DNA from: Sodiomyces alkalinus F11
Lineage: Eukaryota; Ascomycota; Sordariomycetes; Glomerellales; Plectosphaerellaceae
Length of the DNA: 64,000 nucleotides
Reading direction: 5' to 3'
Assembly: GCF_003711515.1 (NCBI RefSeq)
Contig: NW_021167091.1
Coordinates: forward strand, 429,183 to 493,182
A model generated the notes under the pieces. That model saw nothing but the letters and a program-made list of their open reading frames with translations, had not been told where the DNA came from and did no database searches. Positions 21,952 to 35,399 of the stretch are shown here, in pieces (position 1 is the first letter of the stretch; each line of letters starts with the position of its first letter). The position numbers and the translations under genes were made by a program.

Positions 21952-24433
21952 GTCCTCTTTCTTAATCCGGATCCTATAGTAAGTATCTCGGAGATCGACC
22001 TTCGAAAAGTACTAGGCGCCCGAAAGGCGATCTAATAATTCCCTAATTAATAGGAGTAGGTACCGACTTTTAATCGTAACGGTGTTTAGCCTATAATAGT
22101 TAATATATAGACGAAGGCTACTATCCTTTTTCGGTACGAATAGGACTAATAACCCTATTAGGCTAATCGATTTCTATATACGATTACTCGCTATACCTTT
22201 AGCGATATACTTTTTTAGCTCCTTAAACTATATAGGTAATAACGGGTATAGGGGCCTAAATAAAGGCTCCTTCTCCTCGTATAGTTTAATAGAATATTCT
22301 ACGTCCTTTAATAAGGGTAGTTCCTTCGCTGCTTCTTCCGAGAATATATCTTTAAACTATTGTAGACTAGAAGGTAAATATATACCTTTAGGCCGTGGTT
22401 CCTTATTATCCACTAATAGAATTATTATATCCGGGACGCTATCCGTGATAGCGGTAGCTATAGTAATATATATAATATACGCCTTCGCCCTTTACTCTAC
22501 TACCTCCTAGGCCTAGGCCTTAGGTTCCGCGATAAAAAGCGGCCTAAAACCGAATATTCGGCTAGCTATATTAATTAGAATACTCTTCTAGCCTATACTA
22601 TTATTTGATAATAGTAAATAACCTAACCCCTTTAGCTAGTCCGTGTAAATAAATACTCTCTTTAAGTGTTAGGGCCTCCCCTTAAAGTCTACTAAATAAA
22701 AGGCTTAGCCGTATACTCCGTGATTACTCGCTACCCGGCTATTAAAGCCTTTTAAAGCCGGGGCCTGGATTCCGCCTAGCGGCTATAACTTTAACCGTTC
22801 TACTAGCGCCGGGCTAATAATATTAACTTATATACCCGTATCGAGGTTAATACTTAGCTTAACCTTATACCCTTCTCGGATAACGTACGTTACGCCTTAC
22901 GCGATTTTACTAATTAGGATTTATTTCGGGGCTTTTACGGATATAATACTTACCCCTTATACTACACCGATCTATTCCCCGGGCTACTAAGAATCTCGGT
23001 AATCCGTATAGTATCGTTAAGGGCTAAATCCCCCTAGACCTAAATATTACTTATATTAGCGTTTTTCTTCGCTAAGCCCTTACCGTTATCTTTATAGACT
23101 TTACTATAATAGCCCTTAGACTAGTATCCCTTTTTATTATAGTGATAGTACTCCCTATTAAAGGGTTTATCTAACCTAGAGGTCTTTTAGGCGTTAAGCG
23201 TAATCGTCGATAATAAAGATTTTATCATTTATTACTACCCCTTTAAGGTGTTTTCCGATTATTTAGCGGATAAATGCTATCTTCTTTATAACGGATTATC
23301 CTTCTAATAATAGGAGTAGGACCTTTTCCAGCTATTGGACCTATTATTCGGGGAGTATATCTCCTAAAATAATTACGCCTCCTACGCTACCGTATAAGCC
23401 TTTTTAAGCTTAACCCACCGCTTATAAAGCTTATCACGGAATTATACGTGTAATCGTTAAAAGTAGTCGTATATACGCTCTTCGCTACTATATATCTTTT
23501 ACTCTAATAAGGATAATAGTTATCCTATTATTCGAATAACTTTATCGGCGATATCTTACCGATAACATATAACTTATATAGCTCCTCCTGGTAGTAAAAG
23601 TACTATAAGTCGCGGGATAGGTATTCTCGCTAAATAAATACTTTAAAGTTATCCTATATAGGCGATAAAGGCTTCCACTTATAACTCTGCCACGATATCT
23701 AGTAAGAGTATTTTAGCTTAGTTAAAGCCTATATAATTAGCTAAAGCACGGGGGCCTTTACCTGAAACCGGTTCCTAGCCTTAACCGCGGATACCTAGTT
23801 ATTAATCTTAGTAACGGTCGCGTTTTCTCCAAGTATCTTATAGTTATAAACCCGTGGCTTCTTATATTCCTATTCTATCGCTAGTCGCTTAATAAGCCTT
23901 TATAGGATAGCCTTATTGTGCCTTTATATCTACTAGTTAAAGTCTTACTACTATTATACCTAATACGCTAATAGGGCGAATAGGTTCTTAGTAGTTATCG
24001 GGGACGGTTCCCCTATATAGTCGGAGGACGCGTAGCTTACTAACCGTTTAGCGCTTCTTGCCTACTTAATAGTAAGCCTCCGTGGACGATTATCCACGGA
24101 TAATATCCCTGTTTACACCGAACTAAGGGATAATAATAAGGTCGTATCGTTATTATCGTCCTAATACTCCTAACACTCTTTAATACCTCGAATAGGCTCT
24201 TCCTATTATACACCTATATCCGCCCGCTTAGCGTCGGTAGTACTTTATAAAGTCCGCTTTAGTAGTATCTTCGGCCCGGTAACCTTATAGGTATAGAAGT
24301 TAAAGATTTAATTAAGGAATAGGTTATAATACCAGGGAAAAGATATACTATAACGGATAATACTATTTAGACTTAATAATTGTATATTATAAAGACTTTA
24401 ACTTATCTTATCACGCCGAAACAGATTTCGACA
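21938..24433 (-). mobile_element. Gypsy retrotransposon, 5' two-fifths (gag, protease, RT start), RIPed
   Basis: Minus-strand reading from about 24250 down gives a gag region (remnants such as FKVFI-REYLSRDL near 23610), then a Cys-poor knuckle region. The aspartic protease site LDTGI is near 22835-22850. The RT N-terminus is at about 21940-22250 (PLYPLLPI, FKELKKYIAKG, VLFVPKKDSSLRLY, LLLIRELLDRL, DLRDTYYRIRIKKEDY). RT then resumes at 15610 beyond the LINE-C insertion. The left edge near 24260-24433 may contain 5' LTR sequence, but no partner LTR is in the window to prove it. Confidence 0.87.
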
Positions 24434-24699
24434 CGCCTACTAATGACGGGCACGTAATAAAAGTAAAATCGATAAAACTACCGAGATAGAGATTATAGCT
24501 ACCGTCTCCCTCCTAGAATACTATTATAGCGGCACCGTAATACCGGCGTTAGGGTATAGCCGGAAGAGTCGTGGGATAGTATTATCCCGACCTCGACTAT
24601 ACAGAATTTATAACAGACCCACTTTTCGTAATATAAGCGCCCCCCCCCCTAGGCAGGATATAGCCCGAAACCGATAAAAGACAGAAAGGGGACTACCAC

Positions 24700-25860
24700 G
24701 CCCCCCGGAACTAAGAGTAGCTAAGATTAAGGCAGAAATTCAGGCCCTATTAGCTAATAGGAACATGATTAAGTAGGTCGCGGAGCTAGTAAAGGAATTA
24801 ATCACAATACGTAGTACCCGTAATAATACCGGTATACTACCGCTAATATACCTATATATATCCGTCCGCTATATTATCCGAGAGGAAATCCGAAAAGGAA
24901 TAAGTGGTATAAAAAAGACTTAGGCTAATATTACCGCCTAAGCACCCGTGGCGGCGCCGCTATAAGACCCCGCCCCCCCTAAAATAATCCCTATTAGGTA
25001 TTACCGGGAACTAATAGTCCGCTAAAGAACCCTCCCCAAAGACTAGCCCCTTAGAGCCAGGACCCTAAAGGAAGTTAATTAAGCTATAAACGCTATAACC
25101 ACCCGATATAACGCCGTAGTGGCATAGAAGCTACCTAATAAGGATATCTGCCTTACCTTTACCGACGGGGTATAGTAATAGGCTACCTATAAAGAATAAT
25201 AGGTTAAGAAGGCCTTTAGTAAAAGAGCTACCCTAGCCGTATAAGCCTACCCTATATTTACTAAGGCTATTCCCCGGGAGGTCCTTAACGCCTTATCCGA
25301 GGAGGACCTACTAGTATCCCTATAAGATATAAACCCCGAGGCTAAAATCCTCCGAGTATAATAGCGAGTACCCCACTGCGGTACTAATAGGGTAACGCTT
25401 CTCCTTATCGAATTAGCTTTACCGGAAAGGGCAGTAAGCCTTATCCGGAATACTCTCCTCTTCGAAGGTAGTAGCTATATCTATAAACTATATAATCCTA
25501 ACCTTAGCCCCCTAAGGTACTATAAGTGTCTATACTTCGGCTATAAGGCTAACGGCTACCCTATAGCAGAGAGGGTATACCGCTACTACGCTAAGCCCGA
25601 ATCGGCGTACTTATAAGGCCTAGGATACTATAATACTATAACACCCCGCTACTCCTACCGCTATACCGCCTATACTAAAGACTATAATACCTTTAACGAC
25701 TTATACTAATTACTAAGGAAAACGGCTAAGAAGACTCGCGAAGCGTATAAGTACCGAGCTAAGGACTTTAATATTACCCGCTAAACCGAAGTGGTATACC
25801 TATAGTAGCCGTAGATCTTCCCCCCGATTATTATCGCCTAGGACTAGGACCGGCCCCTTT
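24700..25860 (+). pseudogene. LINE-A (copy 1) ORF1, gag-like
   Basis: The reading LRVAKIKAEIQALLANRN, then a charged helical region, then a zinc-knuckle remnant RYYKCLYFGYKANGYP near 25517-25565 and a second one about 60 bp on, matches LINE ORF1 proteins. Most Cys and His are now Tyr. Stops are frequent. Confidence 0.75.
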
Positions 25861-26039
25861 ATAGGGGCCGTGGACGCCCCCCGAAAAGGACTAGAGGATA
25901 GGAGGGCTCCACGATACTAGGCCTAATAAACGCCTATATAATCCCCTATAGGGCTAGTAATATACCGTAGTAAAAGCTATAAAGCCAGAACTAAACCCCG
26001 GTTATACCGGGTATATTATCTTAACCCCCCCCCCCTACT

Positions 26040-29000
26040 AATTAATAAGAATCCACGTCCTTTTATAGAATATAGGGAGGAGTTAGGCGCGGCGGGAGCT
26101 CCCGCTCCGGTGCCGCGCCGAGTACGATATAATAGTAATCTAGGAACCCGGCCTTAACCCCTTTACGAAGAGCCCTGCCTGCCCCTCCTAAGGGGTATAC
26201 CGGCTAATCTAGGGAGGAGGCCACGCGCTTCTATATATATATAAGAAATACCCGCTATATATATAGGTATAGTAGGCCTACCGCGATACCTATATAGTTA
26301 TATCTAGAATTAAAGATAACGCCCTTATAATTTTGTTAATCTACTTAGAGAATTACTAGTTAGCTAGGACCCCCTAGAATATACCCCTATAAGATATATT
26401 CGATATAATACCGCCGCGGAGCCATATCCTTATAAGGGACTTTAACCTATACTACCCCTTATAGTTATAGCTACTATATTATTACCCTTAAGCCGATACC
26501 CTGTTTACCCTTACGACCTAGTAGAACCTAGACCTAGTAACCCCCCCCCGGAACTACTATATAGCATAGCCCGAGCCGGCGCGCTAGTACTATTAACCTT
26601 ATATAGGCGATATAGGGGCTCCGCTACGACTTCGGCGGCCCTAATAAGACCGTGATCGGGTCGGACTACTATTTATAGATAGCCTAAATCCATACGGAGA
26701 TAGATACCGCGCTAAGCACCGCGATAATACTACTACGGGATTTAGGCGGGCCCTGCTAGGTCTAAAAGGACTTTAACCCCTTATACGTCCCCTAGCTCGC
26801 CGGTATATAACTATAGTAGACCGGCCCCCATATAATACTAGGAGATATCGACTTAGTACTAGATAACCTAATCGGGGACCTTATAACCCTAGCTAATAAG
26901 GCCGTACTATGGCGCCGCGGGGGCACCTCTAGACGCCTACCTACCCCTTAGTAGAACGCGGAGCTAACCGATTTTACCTAGGAAGCGAGGCGTCTCCACT
27001 ATAGATATATATCCAGGAAGTCCCGGAACCGATAGGACGAGTTCTAGGAAGCAGAGAGGCGCCGCGATAAGGCTGTAGCGGCGGCGAAGCGGCTATCTTA
27101 GCGGTGCCTGCTATATAAGACTAGGAAAAACGATAACCTCCTTTAGCGATTATAAAAATAGACACGGATAAAAGGGGGAGTACCGCTAAACCCCTTATTA
27201 GTACTGCTACTATACTAAGATAATAGTGATAACCTAGCTACTATATACGTAGAGAAAGCCGAAGTCCTTAACCAGAACTTCTTCCTACCCCCCCCTCCCC
27301 TACTATCCTTAAACCCCTAGGCGCGGAATTTCCCCCTAAATAGGATATCCGCCGCGATATTACCGTAGAGGATATATAGGGGCGCCTTAAGAAGACTAAA
27401 CCCTAAGCGGTACTAGGGCCTAATAGACTCCTAAAAGTATATAGACCTCTCCTATACTAAAGACTAAGTGCTATCTTTATAGCCTGCCTTAAAGCCGGCT
27501 ATTACCCGAAAAGGTGCCGTTATGCTATTATAGTAGTCCTTAAGAAAGAAGGCCGGCCGCTAGCTGACTACGGGATAGTAAAGGGCTAATAACCGATATT
27601 ACTCCTTAATATAATAGATAAGGTCCTTAAGGGGATATTAGCTAACCGTATTACCGCTATAGCGGAGGGGTATTAGCTCCTCTCGGAAGGATAAATAGGT
27701 AACCGGACCGGGCGGAGTATAGATAGGTAACCGGACCGGGCGGAGTATAGAGACAGTAGTATAAAGAGTCACGGAGGCCGTAAAAGCGAGTTAAGCCTAT
27801 AGCGGTACCGCTTCGATACTCTAACTAGATATTAAAAACGCCTTCGATACTATCCCTTACTCCTGCCTCCTTAAGGTACTCGAAAGGAAGGACTTCCCCC
27901 GATAGCTTACTACCCTAATTAATAGCCTCCTCTAAGACCGTATAGCCTAGCTATTACTTAATAGCGAAACGGCCCCCTCATAGCACCTCCGCGGGGGCGT
28001 ACTATAAGGCTCCCTAATCTCCCCTATCCTCTTTATCCTTTATATCTCCACCCTTTACGAGGAGCTAGAAAGGGTCCTTAAAACGATAGTAGCAGGATTC
28101 GCCGATAATATAAATATTGTCGCTTTCAGTAGAATAGAGGTATAAACACGGTACCGCCTTATTACCGCGTAGCATGCTTACGTAGATTAGGAGATAGCGA
28201 GCAGACTATAGTTTAAACTAGCGAAGTATATCTATATCCCTTTCACGAAGTTATACTAACCCTCCCTTACCCTGCTCCCCCTTAGCGCTATTTCGGTGCT
28301 AGTAGCAGAGGCTATAAGGCTCCTAGGTATTTAGCTTAATAGGAAACTCGACTTCCGGCGATACGCTAAAAAGGTAAAGAGCCGACTAGCCACCTAAATA
28401 TACGCCCTTTTAAGGCTTAGTATAATAGCGTAAGGGTATAGGTTTACTACTATAAGAAGATTATACCTCATAGTAATAAGACTAGTAATCGCCTATTACG
28501 CCTTAGCCGTTTATAAGATAAGGGCCGGCCCCCGGTATAGCCCCGTAGCGGCACTTATAGCGGTATAGAACTAATAGCCGGAGTATATAGGGCTACGCCG
28601 GTTAGAGTCCTCGAAAAAAAGACCTTTATCCCCCCCCTTAAATTATACCTCTTAAGCCTAAGCGCCTAAAAGATCCTCCGAATATAGGAAAAGGGGACTA
28701 AAGATAAAATATTAGCCGGAGTATACGCCGCGATAAAAGCCCTAATAATACCGAATCGGTATTATAGGACCTATACCGCCCTTATATAGATAGTATAGCT
28801 TACCGCCCTAATAACCTAAGCCGGAACCTTACCCCTAAGGAAGGCCCTTATAAGGGAATAGGGTTAAGCTTAAGCGGAAGCACGGCCGCCCTATACCTAT
28901 ACCGTAGCGGCACTAAGCCGCCCCTAATATAACGCTCTCTCCGGAAATATAAAGGACTCCTTAAGCTATAAAGCTCTGTATTTACCTAGATTATATTAGA

Positions 29001-29370
29001 AAAACTAGGCCTATAAGCCTTCCTAGCTAAAGTAAGGGTGCCGGGATTCCTAATAACGCGGTGCCCCTATAATGGCAGGGGGGGCAGAGATAGCGGAGCA
29101 TGTAGTACTTTAGTACTAAGATATAACAGAGGAAAAGCATAAGGAGCTCTTCGGTGCCGTGGGAAGACTACTTACGATTAAAGGCGATCTATATAACGTA
29201 CTAGACTATAATATAGAAGCCGGGGCGATAGCTAAGTGATTTCTATAATGGAAAAGGCTTAACGGCTTCCGCCTCGCCCTTAAAGTTATAGAAGCCTATA
29301 TAAGCGCGGCGGCGCCGTAGCGGGGAAGAAGCGATATAACGGTCCGGTTTAGTATTAAATAAGGGCCTTA
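26040..29370 (+). pseudogene. LINE-A (copy 1) ORF2: endonuclease and reverse transcriptase
   Basis: The endonuclease remnant is RDFNLYYPL near 26425-26450. Reverse transcriptase has GSLISPILFILYIST near 28010-28050 and a box degraded to GFADNINIVAFS near 28092-28125. The C-terminus keeps GAIAK-FL-WKRLNGFRLALKV near 29230-29290, typical of Tad-like LINEs. RIP stops occur throughout. A 29-bp duplication shifts the frame at 27695-27751. Confidence 0.83.
27695..27751 (+). repeat. 29-bp perfect tandem duplication in LINE-A ORF2
   Basis: TAGGTAACCGGACCGGGCGG and the following bases occur at 27695 and again at 27724, with no mismatch. The sister copies (for example 42615 and 60835) have one unit. 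Since 29 is not a multiple of three, it shifts the RT frame. Confidence 0.88.
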
Positions 29371-31317
29371 TAAGCTAGGACCCTAGCGGCATCGAAGCGT
29401 TAATAGCCGAAGCCCCTTTACTCCTCGCTAGTAATACTACCCTCCTTAAAGGCGCTTACGCTACTCTTACTATATTTAAGGCCCTAAAACAAGTTAGCTA
29501 TACTATTACCACGGAGGCGTCGAAGCGATATTAAAAAGGGACTACGTATATAATAGTCTATTATAATACCTATTATACCCTCTAAGCGACGGCTATAGCG
29601 GAGTAAATCCTATAGAACCGCCTCCACCGATAAGGTGCCGCCACGGCCGTGACCGGAAGGTAATGCCCGAGCGACGGCCTATCTAAAGGATAAAGCCGCC
29701 GTCTTTAGACGCTCCTTAGCTTATAGGTTATTAGTAAGGCACTACCGCGATATTGAAGGGAGACTACTTACCGTAGCGATACCACTATTACTAATAGCCT
29801 TTACTAATAGGTAAAGACTACATACGTCTATAAGACGCTGCTACTACTTCTTAGTAGCGGGGGGGACCTATCGACTAGTTAGACTACCTCGATATACTAG
29901 CGGCACCCCTTTAGTATAAAGACGACTTATATCCCTATATAGACGATGACTATTAGCGTACTATTATTATTATTATTATTATTTATTATGCTGTTCTCGC
30001 TTAGCTAAGCTAGGCTAGCCACCTGGGTAATAGTCCTTCTCTAATTCTCGAGGGGAAACCGTTAATAGATAAAAACCCCTACGCTCTTATTATATAGGTA
30101 GTTCTATCGTGCGTGGCCGCTACGGTGTCGCTCCGCGGCCCCGTTTTTATCGCTGTTCGAAAACCGGATCTTACCTCCGGGCTAATAGCTAACGGGGGTC
30201 GGCTGGTTAGTTTAGTAGGTGCCGTGTCGGTCGTACGCGCCCTCGGTGCGCTATCGCTATAGTCCCTCGCCGCCGTCCTTTCCTTTATTCCGGATCCGGC
30301 GAGGTTATTCTTCCCTCGCCGCGGCACCTTTTATGCCCTCTCTCCCTTCTATAAGGGGGGGGGGGGCGCGCCTACCCCCCCCTTACTCCTTCCTTTATTT
30401 GTTATTTATTCTAAAACCTCCTTTATATGCCTGCTATTTATAGTGGCCCTTATTTAGTTACATACCTCCCTTACTCGCGCTGCGTAGGCTCTCCAGGGTA
30501 GGCGCTATAGTATAGGCCGGGCGTGGCTACTATTCCCTGGAAGGCGTGGTGACTTATAGGGCTAATCTACCGCTCCCTTTTCTTATAACCCTCTCTCTTT
30601 TCTTCTTTTTTCCTCCTTTCCTCTTTTCCTCCTTTAAGCTATTATTCTTAAGGTAAGTTTTGCGCGGTCGGTGCGATATAGGTACGGCCCTGGAATTCCA
30701 GTGTGGGATCCCCGGTGCTATTCGGCTATATAGTAGGGGATTTAACGGGGTTCCGGGTCGTGCCGTCCTTACGCCGCCCCCGCTCCGCTCCCGTAGCGCC
30801 CGCCTTAGTCTAATTCTCCTACCCCTTCAGATACCTAGTAATAAGACCTCTATCACTAAAGGGGGAGCCGGTGCCGACGCCTATAAGGGTAAAGGGCCGG
30901 TTACCCCTTAGCCTTCTACTATAAGTTCCCCGCTCTATTATCGTCGCGCCCGCTTTACGCCCCCGCTTTGTGTTCTAACCCGGTATAGTCCACCGTTACC
31001 CCTACTATCCGCTTATCGCCCTATACCTTATACGTCGTGTCCCTAGTATAAGACTATTAGGCTGTACCCTATTAGAACCCCCCTAATATATAGTCCTGTC
31101 GTGTTCCCGCTACGCCCCCGTAGCGCCCCCGCTCCGTGCCGTATTTACTAACCCGACTTAGAAGCCGGCGCCCGTTATATTAAATATATTAATAGTAATC
31201 GTAGTAATAGCTATTACGCCCCGGTTTATCCCCGCTACGCCCTCGCTACGCCCTTACTCCTTTAATCCTCCTATTAGGTCCCCCCCCCTTATAATAACGC
31301 CGCCACCGCCCTTATCG

Positions 31318-31345
31318 CCGCCGCCGCCGCCGCCCGCGCCGCCCT
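31318..31345 (+). repeat. GCC-rich trinucleotide tract in LINE-B
   Basis: About seven GCC units (CCGCCGCCGCCGCCGCC...) lie within a very C-rich stretch of the LINE-B 3' region. It is unusual in otherwise TpA-rich RIPed sequence, because runs without CpA give RIP nothing to mutate. Confidence 0.8.
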
Positions 31346-31686
31346 AACACCTTTCGTGGGTTTGTCCTCTTCTTTATCGTACCGTGTACGCTACGTCCTT
31401 ATTACTAATTCTATTGTAGAATATCCGGAAGTATTAGTAGGCGGTTACCCGTTAGACTCGCGCTTTTCGGGCGTATTATACCGCCCTCCGCCGGGCTAGT
31501 AGTATTAGTATAGTTACCGCCCCCGCCGCCGCGCCCCTGTAAAGCTATAGTAGTAGCTACGCTTATAACGGTAAGATATTAAAGCTTATCCTCGTCTACC
31601 TTATAAGTTACCCCGCGCCGACCCCGCGCCGACCCCTCTACTAACGCGTATTATAGGGTATCCCCGTTCCTTTATCGGGGGATCCC

Positions 31687-31806
31687 ACGGCCTTAGCTAC
31701 CGAGGATAAGGGTAAAGGTAAAGACGAGGTTATCCTAGTAGATAGTAGAGCGATTAGCTCCGACGATAACGATAATAAGTCCGATAAGTATATAGATAAG
31801 GAGTAA
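31687..31806 (+). other. Acidic reading frame antisense to the LINE-B 3' region
   Basis: In one plus frame the sequence reads PTALATEDKGKGKDEVILVD, then SRAISSDDNDNKSDKYIDKE and TAA at 31804. A Pro/Ser/Leu-rich stretch precedes it, with stops only at former Gln-like codons. Charged, low-complexity C-termini of this kind occur in genuine proteins, but nothing identifies it. It may be chance in a GC-rich strand or a captured gene end. Confidence 0.25.
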
Positions 31807-31929
31807 ACGTAGCGCGTCCGTAGCGCGGTTATATAGCGGCTATTAATAAATATCTTACTCTCCCTTTACTTATTCCTTTCGTAATTATCTTTACCTCCCT
31901 TTATAGTCGTCTTCGCCTCCCCGTATCTA

Positions 31930-34900
31930 TACCCGAGGTTCTAGCGTTATAGGGGCTCTACTACGCCTCCGCGTCTAGTTATCGTGCTAGTCGGAAGTCC
32001 GGGAGGCGCCCGGTTTATAGGAACTATTTCGCGACCTTCCCCGCGGTCTCCTTACTCCGGAGCGTTAGGAGCTAGTCCTATTTTATTAGTAGGCGCGCGC
32101 CTGTATCGGCCGCGAGGCGCTCTTATATATCCCTTAATATATCTCGGCACTATAACACGATATATTCCGCTATCTCCGGCCCTGTATCGGCGTACTAGTA
32201 GCGCGGTGTCGCTGCTTCCGGCACGCCTTTTATAAAGAGGAAGTGGCGAAGGTTTATTTTCTCCGTTCGAATCTAGGTAAGGATAAAGCTCTATAGTTTT
32301 ATAAGGCCCTTATACTTCTTAAGCGCCGCGTAGTCAAATTAGGGTATCTATACTATAGCCACGTTATTATATTGGCGTGGTAAGGTACGCTTTTACCGGT
32401 ACGCCTATTCCTCTTAAAGGCGCTAGGCTGGTTCCCTCCTAAGGAGCCAGGACTTAACCTCCTGCTTTTATACCCCCTAGGACCTTAGGTGGGGCCTAAC
32501 CCCTCCCCCGCGTCTTCTATGCTATATAGCCGTTTTAGCTACTTATCGTACCTAAAGTATCGTTTACTCTATCTAGGTATCCTTTATACGTAGCACCGCT
32601 TATACGGTTAGGGCGTTATAGTATAAGTTAAGGGGGGGGACCCCCGCCTCTATCTTAACTACCTTTATAGCGGTGGCCTAATACGCGCCGGTAATAATAC
32701 ATAAGCACTACGCCTACTTACTAGCTAGTCCTTTAAGAACTCCGCTTAGCTTCTCCCCTTTTCTTATTATCGTGTAGAAGGCCGGGGCCGCGTATAGTAT
32801 AGCGCTCCGGACTACTATTTAGTATAGTTTACGCGCGTCCCTGATACGGTAGCCCTATACTAACGCTATAAGGCGCGTAAGGGCGTATTTCTAGGTAAGG
32901 AGTTTAGCTTTAAGTTTCCTGATATAGGGACGGAATATAAGCTTTTAGTCGAGAATAACCCCTAAGACCTTTATTTCTCTAATTTATAGCGCCGGTACGC
33001 CCTTAAGGCGTAGTAGGAGTGGTAGCGGTTCTTATTTTCTCGTAAAGTAGAGGAGCTTATACTTCCGTAGCTTAAATCGTAGTCCGCTCCTTTATAACTA
33101 GCTTTAGTAGACTTACTATACCCGTTTAAGGTGCGCTTATAGTACGGCCTTATCACGTCTAAAGGCTATAATATTCGTGTTATCGGTAAAGCCGATTGCC
33201 GCGACCCGCGGTATCCGGATTAATTCCTAGTAAAGTGTCCTAATAAATAGTATAAAGAGGATCGGGGAGAGGGGAGATCCTTAGGGGACTCCCGCCTAGA
33301 TTTCTACCTAGTACGCCGTGTCGCTATTAAAGCGTAGGCGCGCCGTGCGCGCTATAAGGTATAACTAGGTCTATTTCGTGACCTAGTCCGGGAAGCCGTA
33401 CTAAGCGAGGACTTCGAGGAGTTTTTAGTATAGTACTATATCGAAGGCGCCCTAGATATCGAGCTTTAATTACGCTACGGCCCCGCCGCGCTCCTACACG
33501 GCGTATACTCCCTCTATAATAGCCCTAACCGCTACTATCGTGTCGCGGTATCTACGATTACCTATCTATCCGGCAGGGAGGAGTCGGTACTCCTCCACTA
33601 CGGTTATAATTCTCCCTACTAGTATCTTCTTAAGGACCTTCCCTATTACGCTAAGGAGTGATATCGGTTATTACCCCGAGGCTATCGTGTAAGCTTCCTT
33701 CGGTTTACCTAGTTTCTTAAGCATTACTACTTCTACGGTATAGTATTATTATAGGAAATATACGGCCTTAAGGCTCGCGGAGAAGAGTTATACTAATCGC
33801 CTATAAAGTGGTTAGCTATAGGCGAGTAGGAATCCGTTTAGTAGGCTATCCTACCCGGGTACCTTCTACTTTATTATTTATTATATAACCTACTAAACCT
33901 CCTTTTCCGTGACCTTTTATATAAGTAGTATTACCGCTATCCTCGGCGCGCCGCTAATACGCCCGCTTTCTATAAGGTATAATAGGGGGGAAAACTTCTC
34001 TATAAGGATTATCGCTTTCCCGGTATATATTATCGCGACTAGTCCGTCTACGCTACGCTATAGGGGCGGGATAGATAAAAGGTTTAAGGGTAGGTAGCTT
34101 ACCGTCTAGGCCTAGCGTTATAGTGCCTAAAGGCTTTTTTAATCTATTACTATCGTATTAATAGCGCCGCGCTAGCTCTTCCGCTTCTCTATTCTAATTA
34201 GAATATTATAATATTTTTCTACCTCCTTAAGTTTATTCTACCTACCGCGCGACCTCCGCCCGTAATAGCGCCGTATTAGTCTTATTACCTCCTTATTCGC
34301 GTTTAGTATCTCCTACGTCCACTATAACGGCCTATCACGGAAAGCGGCCAGCTCGCGGCGCGGCCCTATAACGTCCATAATACTAATAAGGTCCTATAGT
34401 ATCTAGTTTACTACTTAGTCGATTACTTCCGGGGTAAGGGGTATTTCTTTATAGTCTAGCCTTTAGGCCTCTCTCTAGGCCGCTTCCCAGTCTAACTTCC
34501 TGTACCTTTATCCTTTACTAGTACTATATTAGCGCGGTTACGCCGTGTTAATATTAATTACCTAGACTACATAGTCTAAGCCTATTAGATCTAGATTATC
34601 CCCCTAGTATATATAGGTAAGGTTCGCTAAAACCTAGGTAAGGTCTAGTATACTATACTATTAATTAGTATCGGCTAAGGTCTTAGTAATATATTCTTTT
34701 AGAGTTATAAGGTTAAGTTACTATTAGTACGCGAGCATAATAAGGTCTTCCGATTATCTTTTATATCTATTATACCCGTCCTAAAAAGGGTTTTTTAGGT
34801 TAAAGTCTCCTATTAGAATAGTGCGTTACCGCTCCAGTTCCGCCGCGAGATTATATATTAGGGTTTTTTACTTCCTTTATAGTATAGTAAGTATATTATC

Positions 34901-35330
34901 TATATACTTATCTCCTACTATTATATCCTAACTCTAATTATAGCCTAGGCCTAATCCTTACCCGTACGCTATATAAACGTAGCGGTCTTATACCGCTTAT
35001 ATATATAAAGTATGGCGCGCCTACTCCCCTATACTATCCTATAATTATATCCCCTTAAGTAAATCGGGTTCTTCCTTTTATCTAACCTAGGCTTTATTAC
35101 CGCTATTATATTATACCCGCTATAGTTATAAAGCGCTTATTATACTCTATCCCGATATCCCCCTATATTCTACTAAGCGATTTTAATTATTTATCTTAGG
35201 CGGCTACACCGCGCTTGCTTCACTTTATAATTACGCCTTAAGTATAGCCCGGGGATAAGGGGTAAGGCTTTATAAGGGCTAGAAGGTAGTATTAGAGGCG
35301 AGGAACCTTATAATATTATTATCCTAAGTA
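31930..35330 (-). pseudogene. LINE-B ORF2: endonuclease and reverse transcriptase
   Basis: The minus strand reads ILIGDFNLKNPF near 34770-34805 and GDNLDLIG near 34575-34605 (endonuclease). RT has LSPILFILFIRTLY near 33240-33285 and GFTDN near 33180. The C-terminal region contains KKYKGL...TQIRTEKI near 32255-32310 and GVPEAATPRY, YADTGPEIAEYIVL near 32150-32230, a degraded CCHC end domain. The plus-strand ORF at 31984-32235 and others here are shadows. Confidence 0.83.
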
Positions 35331-35399
35331 GGCGTAAAAAGGGCGGTACGCGATCTAAGGAGGATATTCCGCGACCCTAAAGGGTATCCCTTTTATTTT

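Larger units (their letters stand above)
24434..29956 (+). mobile_element. LINE-A plus copy 1, 3' end lost at a LINE-B junction
   Basis: It begins with the LINE-A 5' signature (CGCCTACTAATGACGGGC, RIPed) directly beside gypsy sequence. A 5' UTR is followed by a C9-C10 run near 24640, ORF1, ORF2 and part of the 3' UTR. Compared with plus copy 2, it stops at the equivalent of about 44880, where the tail of a minus-strand LINE-B starts. About 1.1 kb of 3' UTR is therefore missing and does not reappear on the far side of LINE-B. Confidence 0.85.

Noticed and set aside
30079..30443. ORFs at the LINE-B 3' end on both strands
   Set aside because: The second LINE-B copy at 45960-46820 does not preserve either frame.
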